A DNA stretch of 64,000 bases, taken from the NCBI RefSeq assembly GCF_004343155.1, contig NZ_SMDC01000002.1, positions 186,001-250,000 on the forward strand. The letters run 5' to 3'. The DNA is from Marichromatium gracile (GTDB lineage Bacteria > Pseudomonadota > Gammaproteobacteria > Chromatiales > Chromatiaceae). The position numbers and the translations under genes were made by a program. Below, one piece after another: positions 8,609-17,003 of this stretch. The notes beneath the pieces are model-generated. The model worked only from the letters and a program-made list of their open reading frames with translations. It ran no database searches and was not told where the DNA came from. How positions within the stretch are numbered: the first letter of the stretch is position 1; the number at the start of each line of letters is the position of its first letter.

Positions 8609-9046
8609 TCAGCCGACGTGACGCATCAGTTCCTCGGCCTCGACCACGTGCAGCCCGTGCTCGAGCAGGACCTCGATGGCGCGGTCGGGGTCCTCGAAAC
8701 GGAAGATCAGGATCGCCTTGTCGTCGCGGCGCAGCGAGAAGGCATACATGTACTCGATGTTGAGTTCGGCGGCCTCGAGCACCGCCAGCGCGCCGGCCAG
8801 GCCGCCCGGGCGGTCGAGCACGTCGACGGCGACCACCTCGGTCTGCTTCACCACCCAGCCGCCTTGCTCGAAGATCTGCTTGGCCTGCTCCCACTCGCGC
8901 ACGATCAGACGCAGGATGCCGAACTGGGCGGTGTCGGCGAGCGACAGGGTGAGGATGTTGATGTCCTCGGCCGCGATCGCCTCCAGCGGTGCCCCGAGCT
9001 GGCCGGGACGGTTCTCGAGAAAGAGTGACAGTTGTTGCAGTTTCAT
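8609..9046 (-). CDS. Tandem ACT-domain protein
   Basis: Encodes 145 residues as two ACT domains (about 3-70 and 72-142), starting MKLQQLSLFLENRPGQLG. ACT domains bind amino acids and regulate metabolism. Small ACT proteins of this kind commonly sit next to phenylacetate-CoA ligase and indolepyruvate oxidoreductase genes, as here between two ligases. The likely role is sensing aromatic amino acids, by analogy. The ATG at 9046 gives the full first domain. A hairpin (9078-9096, CCGTCGTC stem) precedes it in the operon. Confidence 0.85.
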   Translation of the reverse strand: MKLQQLSLFLENRPGQLGAPLEAIAAEDINILTLSLADTAQFGILRLIVREWEQAKQIFEQGGWVVKQTEVVAVDVLDRPGGLAGALAVLEAAELNIEYMYAFSLRRDDKAILIFRFEDPDRAIEVLLEHGLHVVEAEELMRHVG

Positions 9047-9102
9047 GGGTTCGACTCCCCTTTGTGCATCTTCCTGGCCGTCGTCACCGACGACGGGGCC
9101 GC

Positions 9103-10437
9103 TCAGTCGTGGCGGCGATCGATCACGCGCTTGGCCTTGCCCTGACTGCGCTCGATGGTGCGCGGCTCGACCAGACGGAGCATGACACGGATGCCGATGA
9201 TGCGCTCGATCGACTGTGCCAGACGGGCGCGCACCTCCTCGAGTGCGCGCACCTTGTCGCTGAACACCTCGGCGGTGACCTCGACCTCGACGGCCATCTG
9301 ATCGAGACCGTGATCGCGGGTGAGGATGATCTGGTAGTGCGGCAGGGTGCCCTCGACGGCGAGCAGCGCGGCCTCGACCTGCGAGGGGAAGACGTTGACG
9401 CCGCGGATGATGAACATGTCGTCGGAGCGGCGCTCGATGCGGCGCATCCGCCGCAGGGTACGACCGCAGGCGCAGCGCTCGGGGATGATCGAGGTGATGT
9501 CGCGGGTGCGATAGCGGATCATCGGCATCGCCCGCTTGCTCAGCGTGGTGATGACCAGCTCGCCCTCCTCGCCGTCGGGTAGCGGCTCGCCGCTCTCGGG
9601 GTCGATGATCTCGGGGTAGAAGTGGTCCTCGAACAAGTGCAGGCCGTGCTGTTCGGTACACTCGCTCGCCACCCCGGGGCCGACGATCTCGGAGAGCCCG
9701 TAGATGTCGTAGGCGCGGATCCCGGCGGCCTCCTCGATGTGACGGCGCATCGCGTCGCTCCAGGGCTCGGCGCCGAACACGCCGACGCGCAGCGGCGAGG
9801 CCGGCAGGTCGACGCCGAGCTCCTCGGCGCGCTCGAGCATGTGGGCGAAGTAGCTCGGCGTGCAGCACAGCGCCGAGACGCCGAAGTCGCGGATCACCAT
9901 CAGCTGGCGGTCGGTGTTGCCGCCGGAGATCGGCACCACGGTCGCGCCCAGGGTCTCGGCGCCATAGTGCACGCCGAGCCCGCCGGTGAACAGACCGTAG
10001 CCGAAGGCGTTCTGGATGATGTCGCCGCGGTGCAGGCCGTAGCAGGCCAGCGCGCGGGCCATCACCTCCGACCACACCTGGATGTCCTCGCGGGTGTAGG
10101 AGACCACGATCGGCTTGCCGGTGGTGCCGGAGGAGGCGTGCAGCCGCACCACGTCGCTCATGGGCACGGCGAACAGCCCCGAGGGATAGGTGTCGCGCAG
10201 GTCGGCCTTGACGGTGAAGGGCAGCTTGGCGATGTCGGCGAGGCTCTGGACCGATTCCGGGGTGAGACCACGCTCCTCCATCCGACTGCGGAACAGCGCC
10301 ACGTTCTTGTAGGCATGCTCGACCACGGCGCGCAGTCGGCGCAGCTGCACCTCGCGCAGTGCCTGCTCGGGCAGGTAGTCGGGGGCGCTCGCGGGGTGGA
10401 AGCCACCGGCGGCGTCGTTCCAAAGCTCTTTAAACAT
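9103..10437 (-). CDS. paaK: Phenylacetate-CoA ligase family protein (copy 2)
   Basis: Encodes 444 residues with the same architecture as the neighbouring ligase: HASSGTTGKPIVV near 92, YGLFTGGLGVHYG near 135, DIYGLSEIVGPGVA near 232, CACGRTLRRM near 315 and DDMFIIRGVNVFPSQVE near 330. The two copies are clearly paralogous but differ throughout, so this is not a recent duplication. It starts 88 bp after iorB. Substrates are probably phenylacetate, hydroxyphenylacetate or indoleacetate. Which copy prefers which acid cannot be read from sequence. Confidence 0.88.
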   Translation of the reverse strand: MFKELWNDAAGGFHPASAPDYLPEQALREVQLRRLRAVVEHAYKNVALFRSRMEERGLTPESVQSLADIAKLPFTVKADLRDTYPSGLFAVPMSDVVRLHASSGTTGKPIVVSYTREDIQVWSEVMARALACYGLHRGDIIQNAFGYGLFTGGLGVHYGAETLGATVVPISGGNTDRQLMVIRDFGVSALCCTPSYFAHMLERAEELGVDLPASPLRVGVFGAEPWSDAMRRHIEEAAGIRAYDIYGLSEIVGPGVASECTEQHGLHLFEDHFYPEIIDPESGEPLPDGEEGELVITTLSKRAMPMIRYRTRDITSIIPERCACGRTLRRMRRIERRSDDMFIIRGVNVFPSQVEAALLAVEGTLPHYQIILTRDHGLDQMAVEVEVTAEVFSDKVRALEEVRARLAQSIERIIGIRVMLRLVEPRTIERSQGKAKRVIDRRHD

Positions 10438-10525
10438 GGGTGTCCTCTTGATCCGGATCGACCGTGGGCGTGCCCGGTCGACCCATGCTGGCGGATGGCG
10501 GGGCGCGGCGCGCCCCTGCCGATCG

Positions 10526-11017
10526 TTATTGACCGAGGTGGCGCGCCGCGCCCTCGCGACCGAGCGCGAAGGCCTGTTCGTTGATGGCGTGGAGCTTCTC
10601 GGCGAGGTTGGCGTGGAGCGCTGCCTCCCAGTGTGCCTGATCGATCTCGAGCGCGGTGGAGAGCGCGCCGAGCAGGGCGACGTTGAGGCTCTTGCGGTTG
10701 CGCAGCGCGCCGGGCTCGATGACATCCGGGCCGATCAGCAGTCCGCCGGCGCGCAGGGTGGGGCGGTTGATCTCGACCTGGGTGGCCTCGAGCACCAGCA
10801 GCACGTCGGCCTCGCCGGGCGGTACCATCGGGCTGAGCACGCCCTCGCCGTAGCGCACGTCGCTGCTCACCGAGCCGCCGCGCTGGCTCATCCCGTGCAG
10901 CTCGCTCTTCTTGACGTCGAAGCCGGCGCGGAAGGCCGCGTCGGCGAGGATGTCGGAGGCCTTGATGACCCCCTGGCCGCCGAGTCCGGCGATCACGATG
11001 TTCTTGACCTGTTGCAT
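10526..11017 (-). CDS. iorB: Indolepyruvate oxidoreductase subunit beta
   Basis: Encodes 163 residues of the gamma-type domain of 2-oxoacid:ferredoxin oxidoreductases: IAGLGGQGVIKASDILADA at 8-26, SELHGMSQRGGSVSSDVRYG near 39-58, then the ARHLGQ ending. With IorA it oxidatively decarboxylates aryl pyruvates (indolepyruvate, phenylpyruvate) to aryl-acetyl-CoA, passing electrons to ferredoxin. It follows iorA by 92 bp that contain a 10-bp-stem hairpin (11078-11102). Confidence 0.92.
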   Translation of the reverse strand: MQQVKNIVIAGLGGQGVIKASDILADAAFRAGFDVKKSELHGMSQRGGSVSSDVRYGEGVLSPMVPPGEADVLLVLEATQVEINRPTLRAGGLLIGPDVIEPGALRNRKSLNVALLGALSTALEIDQAHWEAALHANLAEKLHAINEQAFALGREGAARHLGQ

Positions 11018-11109
11018 CGAATCTTCTCGCTCAAGGTGCGGGCGCGTGCCGTGGCGCGCGCCCCGGGTTCGGGGCGGCGTCGGCGCCGGGTGGGCGCCGA
11101 CGACCGGGT

Positions 11110-12729
11110 TCAGTCCTGGGTCGCGGCGGCGCACTCGGCCTGTTCGGCCGCGGCCTTCTCGTAGAGCCGGATCTTCGGCGCGGCGAGCACGCAGGGCTGA
11201 CGGGTGATCACCACCGAGGTCTCGTCGCGGGCGAGCAGCTCCTCGAGCAGCGGGCGCAGCCCGTCGGCGTTGCGGTGCAGGTCGAGCACGTGGACGTTGT
11301 CGACGCCCATCGACTCGCACACCGACTCGAAGCTGATGCGCTTGGTCGGGCTGTGGTCGAGCAGGCGACCGGTGCCCGGGTGCTCCTGCTGGCCGGTCAT
11401 CGCGGTGGTGGCGTTGTCGAGGATCAGCACCACGTGGCCGGTGGCCGGCGGGTTGTAGACCATCTCGGCGATGCCGGTGAGCCCGGAGTGGACGAAGGTC
11501 GAGTCGCCGATCACGCTGACCACCCGGCGTGCCTCGTCCTCGGGGAGGACGTGACGCAGCCCGAGCCCGACGCCGACGCTCGCGCCCATGCACACGCAGG
11601 TGTCCATGGCGGAGAAGGGCGGCAGTACGCCGAGGGTGTAGCAGCCGATGTCGCCCGAGACGATGCAGTCGAGATCACGCAGGGTCTCGAACACCGCGCG
11701 GTGCGAGCAGCCGGGACAGAGCTCCGGCGGCTTGCCCGCCGGCGGCTCGCTCTCGGGGCTGGTGTCGCGGGCGAGGATGCGGCGCACGCGCGCGACATTG
11801 AGCTCGCCGAAGCGATACTGCTCGGCCTTGCCTTCGGCATCGATGCCGGCGGCGCGCAGGCTGTCGACCAGCACCGGGTCGCCCTCCTCGATCACCACCA
11901 GACGGTCGACGCTGGCGGCGAAGGCACGGATGCGCTCGAGCGGCAGCGGGTAGGTCAGGCCGATGGTCAGCTGGCAGGCATCGGGCGCGGCCTCGCGGGC
12001 GTGCACGGCGGCCACGCCGGTGGCGACGATGCCGAGTTCACGGTTGCCCCGGTGCTCCTCGATCGGCCCCTCGGCCTCGTTCCAGGCAGTGATCTCGGCG
12101 AGCTTCTGGCGCAGCCGCCGGTGTGCCGGCTTGGCGAAGGCGGGGATCATCACCCGCGCCGGGACGTCGCGGCGGAAACGCAGTGCGCTGTCGTCCTGAT
12201 GCGGTGCGCGCGGACGCACCACCGTCTTGGCGTGACAGACGCGGGTGGTCAGACGCAGGATCACCGGGATCTTCCAGCGCTCGGAGAGTTCGAGCCCGAG
12301 CCAGGTGAAGTCGTAGGCCTGCTGCGAGTCGATCGGCTCGAGCACCGGCGCGGCGGCGGCGCGACCGTAGTGACGGTTGTCCTGCTCGTTCTGGCTCGAG
12401 GCCATGCCCGGGTCGTCGGCCGAGACGATCACCAGTCCGCCGTCGACATCGGTGTGGGTGGCGGTGAACAGGGCATCGGCGGCGACGTTGAGGCCGACGT
12501 GCTTCATGGTGACGATGGTGCGCGCGCCGGCGAAGGCCGAGCCGCAGGCGACCTCGAGCGCGACCTTCTCGTTGGGCGACCACTGGGCGCGGCCGCCGAT
12601 GCGATCGAAGGTCTCGAGGATCTCGGTCGAGGGCGTGCCGGGATAGCCGGTGCCCAGCCGCACGCCAGCGTGCAGTGCTCCCAGGGCGACCGCGTCGTCG
12701 CCGCTCAACAAAAGCCGTTCTCCAGTCAT
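11110..12729 (-). CDS. iorA: Indolepyruvate ferredoxin oxidoreductase subunit alpha lacking the ferredoxin domain
   Basis: Encodes 539 residues. The N-terminal pyrimidine-binding region includes GTGYPGTPSTEI (26-37). The C-terminal thiamine-diphosphate domain has CPGCSH (338-343), GDIGCYTLG (359-367) and the VIGDSTFVHSG metal-binding motif (406-416). The family normally continues after this point for ~60-100 residues with a 2x[4Fe-4S] ferredoxin domain; here the protein ends about 25 residues after TRQPCVLAAPKI with no CxxCxxC cluster. The start at 12729 is preferred over an upstream in-frame ATG because it begins at the conserved GERLLLSGDDAVALG. It is followed by iorB. Confidence 0.9.
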   Translation of the reverse strand: MTGERLLLSGDDAVALGALHAGVRLGTGYPGTPSTEILETFDRIGGRAQWSPNEKVALEVACGSAFAGARTIVTMKHVGLNVAADALFTATHTDVDGGLVIVSADDPGMASSQNEQDNRHYGRAAAAPVLEPIDSQQAYDFTWLGLELSERWKIPVILRLTTRVCHAKTVVRPRAPHQDDSALRFRRDVPARVMIPAFAKPAHRRLRQKLAEITAWNEAEGPIEEHRGNRELGIVATGVAAVHAREAAPDACQLTIGLTYPLPLERIRAFAASVDRLVVIEEGDPVLVDSLRAAGIDAEGKAEQYRFGELNVARVRRILARDTSPESEPPAGKPPELCPGCSHRAVFETLRDLDCIVSGDIGCYTLGVLPPFSAMDTCVCMGASVGVGLGLRHVLPEDEARRVVSVIGDSTFVHSGLTGIAEMVYNPPATGHVVLILDNATTAMTGQQEHPGTGRLLDHSPTKRISFESVCESMGVDNVHVLDLHRNADGLRPLLEELLARDETSVVITRQPCVLAAPKIRLYEKAAAEQAECAAATQD

Positions 12730-12819
12730 GGTCTCGGTTTCGCTCTCGTAGTGCAGAAGGATTCTGGTTGCATTATCGGTCCCCTTGTTGCGTCGCAGCA
12801 ACCAAGGGGACCGCGGCCC

Positions 12820-14190
12820 CTACCAGCTCAGGGTGAGCTCGGCGCGGACGAAGTAGCCGTTGTCGCGGCGGTGGGCGGCGTAGTAATCGCCCGGTTGCAG
12901 GTATTCGGCCATCAGGTGGCCGGCGAGATGGTCATTGAATCGGGTCTTGATCCAGGCGGTGAACAGATGACCGCGGAAGTCGCCCGCGCCGCTGATGTTG
13001 GCCAGCTGCGCGGCGCTGCGGGTGCTGTGCTGATCGGCCCAGAGGGCGTGGTAGTCGAGGGTGAGGCGGGTCGAGGGCAGCAGCTGGGCGATCCAGCCGA
13101 GGTTGGCGCGGTGCAGGTTGCTCGCCTCGCCCACCCGGGTCTCGAGCGGCCACTGATAGATCATCAGCTCGCTCCACTGCGGCCAGCGTCCCCACAGCGG
13201 GTCGAAGGCCTGGTCGCCGGCGCTGTCGGGGTCGTCGCCGGAGAGATACTCGTAGTCGAGATGGAGCTTGCTGTCGAGCCCGCCGCCGAGGTTCAGCGTC
13301 AGCCGGCTGTTGAAGCCGAGTGCGTCGAGATCGCGCCCGTTACGGGTGCCCCATTCATAGACGCCCTCGGCGCGCAGCCGCCAGCGCTCGGCGAGCGGGG
13401 TGTCGATGCGCGCGCCGGCGGCATAGACGTCGCCGTGCTCGGTGGGCGAGGTGAAGGGATAGCCGTTGTTGAAGCGCAGGTTGCCGGGCGTCTCGTTGGG
13501 GCGTGCGTGCTTGTAGATGAAGTAGCCGTCGAGATCGGCGCCGGGGATCAGCGCGCGGTTGCGGGCATAGAGGATGACGCCGCTCTCGTGTTGCTCGACC
13601 TGATCCTCGAGCTCGCCGTTGAGCGCCTGCGGGAAGCGTCCGGTGTCGGCGCTCTGGTCGATGTAGACCAGGTCGAGCTGGGTGTCGCCGGGGAGGTCGA
13701 GGGTGGCGCGGGCGGCGTCGAAATAGATCGAGCGCGAGCCGTCGAAGGGGCTGCTCTCGAGCACCAGCCAGCCGTTGCCGAAGATCAGGTCCTGACGACC
13801 GAGCTTGAGGGTGAGCGGCAGCCCGCCCGGCTCCTCGAGGGTGAACACCAGCCGGTCGAAGAGCACCCCGCCGCTGTAGTTGCGCTCGAACCCCGGCAAC
13901 GGCCAGGCGCCCGGGGTCGGCAGCACATAGTGACGCCCCTCCCAGATCAGCCGGGCGTCGAGGCGCACGCCGGGGTCGATCTCATAGCCGCCCCAGAGCC
14001 TGGCGCGATAACGCTGGAAGTTGCGTTCGGCGGTGGGGCTGTCGCTGTTGAAGCCGACGTTGCCGATGGAGACATGGCGCAGTCTGAGGTCGGCGCCCCA
14101 GTCGAAGGCGTCGTCGGCGGCCTGGGTCGGGGCCGCGAGCAGCAGCGCCGAGAGCGCGATGAGGGGACGGGTGAGCCTAGCGCAGCGCAT
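12820..14190 (-). CDS. Alginate-export-domain outer-membrane porin
   Basis: Encodes 456 residues with a signal peptide (RPLIALSALLLAAPTQA, cleavage before ADDAF). The mature part is rich in alternating beta strands and ends in TLSW, an aromatic C-terminus of outer-membrane beta-barrels. Motifs such as FDRLVFTLEE, KLGRQDLIFGNGWLV and FDAARATLDLPGDT match the alginate_exp (AlgE-like) family, whose members are mostly porins for diverse acids or sugars. The gene overlaps the 3' end of the 57-aa accessory gene by 14 bp and lies downstream of the symporter, so a role in uptake of the same solute across the outer membrane is likely. Confidence 0.83.
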   Translation of the reverse strand: MRCARLTRPLIALSALLLAAPTQAADDAFDWGADLRLRHVSIGNVGFNSDSPTAERNFQRYRARLWGGYEIDPGVRLDARLIWEGRHYVLPTPGAWPLPGFERNYSGGVLFDRLVFTLEEPGGLPLTLKLGRQDLIFGNGWLVLESSPFDGSRSIYFDAARATLDLPGDTQLDLVYIDQSADTGRFPQALNGELEDQVEQHESGVILYARNRALIPGADLDGYFIYKHARPNETPGNLRFNNGYPFTSPTEHGDVYAAGARIDTPLAERWRLRAEGVYEWGTRNGRDLDALGFNSRLTLNLGGGLDSKLHLDYEYLSGDDPDSAGDQAFDPLWGRWPQWSELMIYQWPLETRVGEASNLHRANLGWIAQLLPSTRLTLDYHALWADQHSTRSAAQLANISGAGDFRGHLFTAWIKTRFNDHLAGHLMAEYLQPGDYYAAHRRDNGYFVRAELTLSW

Positions 14191-14350
14191 CTTCCACCTG
14201 CTGTTCTTCGAGTGCCCAGAGTCGGTCCGCGGCGCTGGGTTCGTCGTCCGCGGTGTTGCGTCGGATCCATCCATAGAGCAGACAGATCAGGGTCACCAGG
14301 ATGCTGCCGAGATAGGCGAGCCATACCCAGGGGTCTTCGATGCCGAGCAT
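14177..14350 (-). CDS. Symporter small accessory protein (57 aa)
   Basis: A short gene: residues MLGIEDPWVWLAYLGSIL open a single membrane helix (about residues 8-28), then GWIRRNTADDE and a charged helical tail ending EDALR. This pattern, directly downstream of a sodium:solute symporter, matches the known class of small accessory proteins of SSS transporters (opening MLGIEDPWVWLAYL). It lies 81 bp after the symporter stop and its own stop overlaps the porin start, which argues for coupled translation. It probably binds and supports the symporter. Confidence 0.8.
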   Translation of the reverse strand: MLGIEDPWVWLAYLGSILVTLICLLYGWIRRNTADDEPSAADRLWALEEQQVEDALR

Positions 14351-14431
14351 GCGTCTTCTCCTGCTGGGGCCCGGTCGGGCCGGGCGTCGTTGCGTCGTCC
14401 GGGGCGCCGGCTGGTGATGGCGACCGGTGTT

Positions 14432-16258
14432 TCAGTCTCGGGCGGCGCGCTCCGGGAAGCAGCGGGCCAGGTGTTCGGGCTCGGGCGGGCGGGTGATCGC
14501 GCTCACCAAGATCAGCGTCAGGGTGGCCGCCGGCAGTGCGATCAGCACCGGGTCGACCATCGGCCAGTTGGGGTGATCGGCCAGCAGGCTGGTCTCGCCG
14601 CCGGTGAGGTGCTGTACCAGACCGATGGCGGCGGCCTCCTTGGACTTGATCAGCACCAGCCAGAACAGCGACACGCCCATCCCCACCAGCATCGAGGCGA
14701 GCGCCCCGGCGCGGGTGACCCGGCGCGAGAACAGCGCGCCGAAATAGGCCGGCAGGAAGCTCGCCGCGCACAGCCCGAAGAAGATCGCGGTGAAGCGCGC
14801 GACCACGTACTCCTGACGCACCGCGTAGCTGATGGTGACGGCGATCAGCAGTCCCAGCATCACCGCCAGACGCATCACCATGAGGCTCGGTTCGCGCTGG
14901 CGGCCGCGGCTGATGCGCTCGTAGAGGTCGCGCCCGGCGGCGGTGCCGATGGTGTGGAACTGGCTCGACATGGTGCTCATCGCCGCGGCCAGCAGCGCGA
15001 GCAGGAAGACCACGCCGAACCAGCGCGGCAGCGCCGCGCCGATATAGGCCGGGATGATGCGGTCGGCATCGCCGCCGACGGCGGTGATCGCGGTGGAGCG
15101 CCCGCCGAGCAGGGTGAAGGTGGCGCCGCTGGCATCGCGTGCGGGATCGCGGCTGGCGACGATCAGCGGCACCGGGCCGCGCGCCGGGTCGACCGACCAG
15201 TGGCCGGTGGCGTCCTGCACCATCGGCTGGACCAGGGCGTGGTCGTGCTCGCCGTCGAGCGTCTCGACCAGCTGGCCGTGGATCTCGGGGCCGTTCTTGG
15301 CGAACCAGACGTTCGACAGGCTGCCGACCAGATAGGGGGTGCCGACCATCAGCAGGATGAACACCGCGCCGATCGGGACCGCGCGATCGAGCTCGCGGCG
15401 GCTGCGCACGGTCATGAAGCGCACCGCCAGCTGCGGTTGGGCGAGCACGCCGATGCTGACCCCGAGGATGATGCCGCTGACCACGATCCACCACAGGTCA
15501 TATTGGTGCGAACCCCAGCCGAACTCGGGCATCGCCGTCCAACCGCGGTGGCCGATCTCCTGCAGGGGCGCCGGCACCAGGTCGGCCATGTCGGTGAGCG
15601 CCTGGTGGGCCTCGCCGATGCCGCCGAGGGAGGAATAGGTGAACACCAGCAGGAACAGCATCGCCCCCATCATCACCAGCCCCTGCAGGGTGTCGGTGTA
15701 CATCACCGCCTTGAGCCCGCCGGGGATGACATAGGCGGCGGTGATCAGCGCGAAGACCAGCAGCGCGACCTCGAAGTCGATACCGAATTGGGTGGCGGCG
15801 AAGACGCTGCCGCCGGTCATCACCGCGGCGGCGTAGAGCGGCATGAAGAGGAAGATCAGCCCGCCGGAGAAGAGCTGGATGGCGCGGCTCTGGTAACGCT
15901 TGCCGAGCAGCTCGGGGAAGGTGTGGGCGCCGAGCTGATGGCCGAGTCGACGGGTCGGCTCGCCGAGCAGCGCGAAGGCGAGCAGGATGCCGACGGCGAT
16001 GTTGGTGAACACCAGCCACAACAGGCTCATGCCGAACAACCCGGCCACTCCGCCGAAACCGACGATGGCGGCGGTGGAGATGAAGGTGGCGCCATAGGAA
16101 ATGGCCATCACCACCGGATGGGTGCCACGCCCGCCGACGAGGAAATCGGCCGCCGAGCGAGTGCCGCGATAACCGAGCCAGCCGAGATAGGCGGTCGTCA
16201 ACAGATAGGTCAGAATGACGACGATGTCGATCCAGCCCAGGGCCGCGGTGTCGGGCAT
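14432..16258 (-). CDS. Sodium:solute symporter (SSS family)
   Basis: Encodes 608 residues with about 13 membrane segments in the LeuT-like SSS fold: GYRGTRSAADFLVGGRGTH near 30, SYGATFISTAAIVGFGG near 53, AYVIPGGLKAVMYTDTLQG near 185 and LLALLAAAMSTMSSQFHTIG near 420, the site of the conserved sodium-binding region. An unusually large loop of ~85 residues (about 315-400) lies between two helices. It is first in the nine-gene minus-strand block. Family members carry acetate, proline, other monocarboxylates or aromatic acids; the downstream IorAB and CoA ligases suggest an aryl acid. Confidence 0.88.
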   Translation of the reverse strand: MPDTAALGWIDIVVILTYLLTTAYLGWLGYRGTRSAADFLVGGRGTHPVVMAISYGATFISTAAIVGFGGVAGLFGMSLLWLVFTNIAVGILLAFALLGEPTRRLGHQLGAHTFPELLGKRYQSRAIQLFSGGLIFLFMPLYAAAVMTGGSVFAATQFGIDFEVALLVFALITAAYVIPGGLKAVMYTDTLQGLVMMGAMLFLLVFTYSSLGGIGEAHQALTDMADLVPAPLQEIGHRGWTAMPEFGWGSHQYDLWWIVVSGIILGVSIGVLAQPQLAVRFMTVRSRRELDRAVPIGAVFILLMVGTPYLVGSLSNVWFAKNGPEIHGQLVETLDGEHDHALVQPMVQDATGHWSVDPARGPVPLIVASRDPARDASGATFTLLGGRSTAITAVGGDADRIIPAYIGAALPRWFGVVFLLALLAAAMSTMSSQFHTIGTAAGRDLYERISRGRQREPSLMVMRLAVMLGLLIAVTISYAVRQEYVVARFTAIFFGLCAASFLPAYFGALFSRRVTRAGALASMLVGMGVSLFWLVLIKSKEAAAIGLVQHLTGGETSLLADHPNWPMVDPVLIALPAATLTLILVSAITRPPEPEHLARCFPERAARD

Positions 16259-16385
16259 GTTTCCCCCTCGATCAGGTCGTTAGCGAATGCGGGGGCGAAA
16301 AATACCCAAGTCGTGCGGGGCTTTATATAGATCCAGCGCAGTTAAACGCGGTTTTTTGAAGGTTTTGTTGCATCGAGGGACACTT

Positions 16386-16745
16386 ATGGAAAACTACAAG
16401 GTCGTCAGACCCGGACATCTCAACCACTATGGTTATCTGTTCGGTGGTTTCTTGCTGCAGTGGGTCGATGAGATCGGCTGGATCGCCGCCAGTCGCGACA
16501 ATCCCGGTTGTCGCCTGGTCACCGTCGGGATGGATCGGGTCGAGTTCCATCACAGCGTGCGCGAAGGGGCGGTGCTGCGCTTCGAGGCCGTCGAGTCGTG
16601 CCGTGGCACCAGCTCGCTGACCTATGCGGTGAGTGTCTTCGCCGACGACCTCGAGACCGGCGCCGAACAGGAGATCTTCTCGACCTGCATCACCTTCGTG
16701 CGGGTCGACGAGGATGGGCACAAATGCCCGTTGCCGGGGCGCTGA
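16386..16745 (+). CDS. Acyl-CoA thioesterase, hotdog fold (YciA-like)
   Basis: Encodes 119 residues with the single hotdog domain and the signature NHYGYLFGGFLLQWVDE (13-29), in which the aspartate is the catalytic acid, then VGMDRVEFHHSVREGAVL. It hydrolyses acyl-CoA thioesters in the cytoplasm. The family usually has 130-160 residues, so this is short, with a compact C-terminus. Start is the ATG at 16386. The gene is divergent from the symporter across 127 bp of unusually AT-rich DNA (TATATA at 16324-16329), likely the shared promoter region. Confidence 0.8.
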   Translation: MENYKVVRPGHLNHYGYLFGGFLLQWVDEIGWIAASRDNPGCRLVTVGMDRVEFHHSVREGAVLRFEAVESCRGTSSLTYAVSVFADDLETGAEQEIFSTCITFVRVDEDGHKCPLPGR

Positions 16746-17003
16746 GGTCAGCCGTCAGCTTTCAGCCACCAGCCACCAGCCACCAGCCTTCGGCTTCCTG
16801 CCGCCAGTGGAGGTTTCGGTCGATCACGGCGGTTGAAGGCAAGCCACCGATCCTTCCTTGCTGGGGGCTGATGGCCGGGGGCTGGTGACTCTTCGGCGTC
16901 TTTGCAGTTCAATCTCGCTGGCCGCTGGCCGCTGGCCGCTGGCCGCTGGCCGCTGGCCGCTGGCCGCTGGCCGCTGGCCGCTGGCCGCTGGCGTCGCGGG
17001 TCC
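16746..17003. repeat. Intergenic repeat patch with 7-bp tandem array
   Basis: The array CTGGCCG is repeated 10 times perfectly at 16918-16987 with a partial eleventh copy to 16992. About 150 bp upstream lies a short CAGCCAC run (three copies, about 16775-16796) with CAGCC-rich flanks. The same 7-mer, also in 10 copies, recurs at 35038-35107. The patch lies between two convergent thioesterase genes and contains no gene. Confidence 0.85.

Noticed and set aside
6465-8621. 718-codon plus-strand open frame over DUF4412 and paaK
   Set aside because: Same cause: an antisense frame of GC-rich genes, rich in His/Leu/Asp, with no motif.
11275-14496. Very long plus-strand open frame (1073 codons) antisense to iorA and the porin gene
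   Set aside because: It is opposite genes with clear protein families; high GC removes stop codons from antisense frames. It has low-complexity His/Gly/Ala content and no domain.
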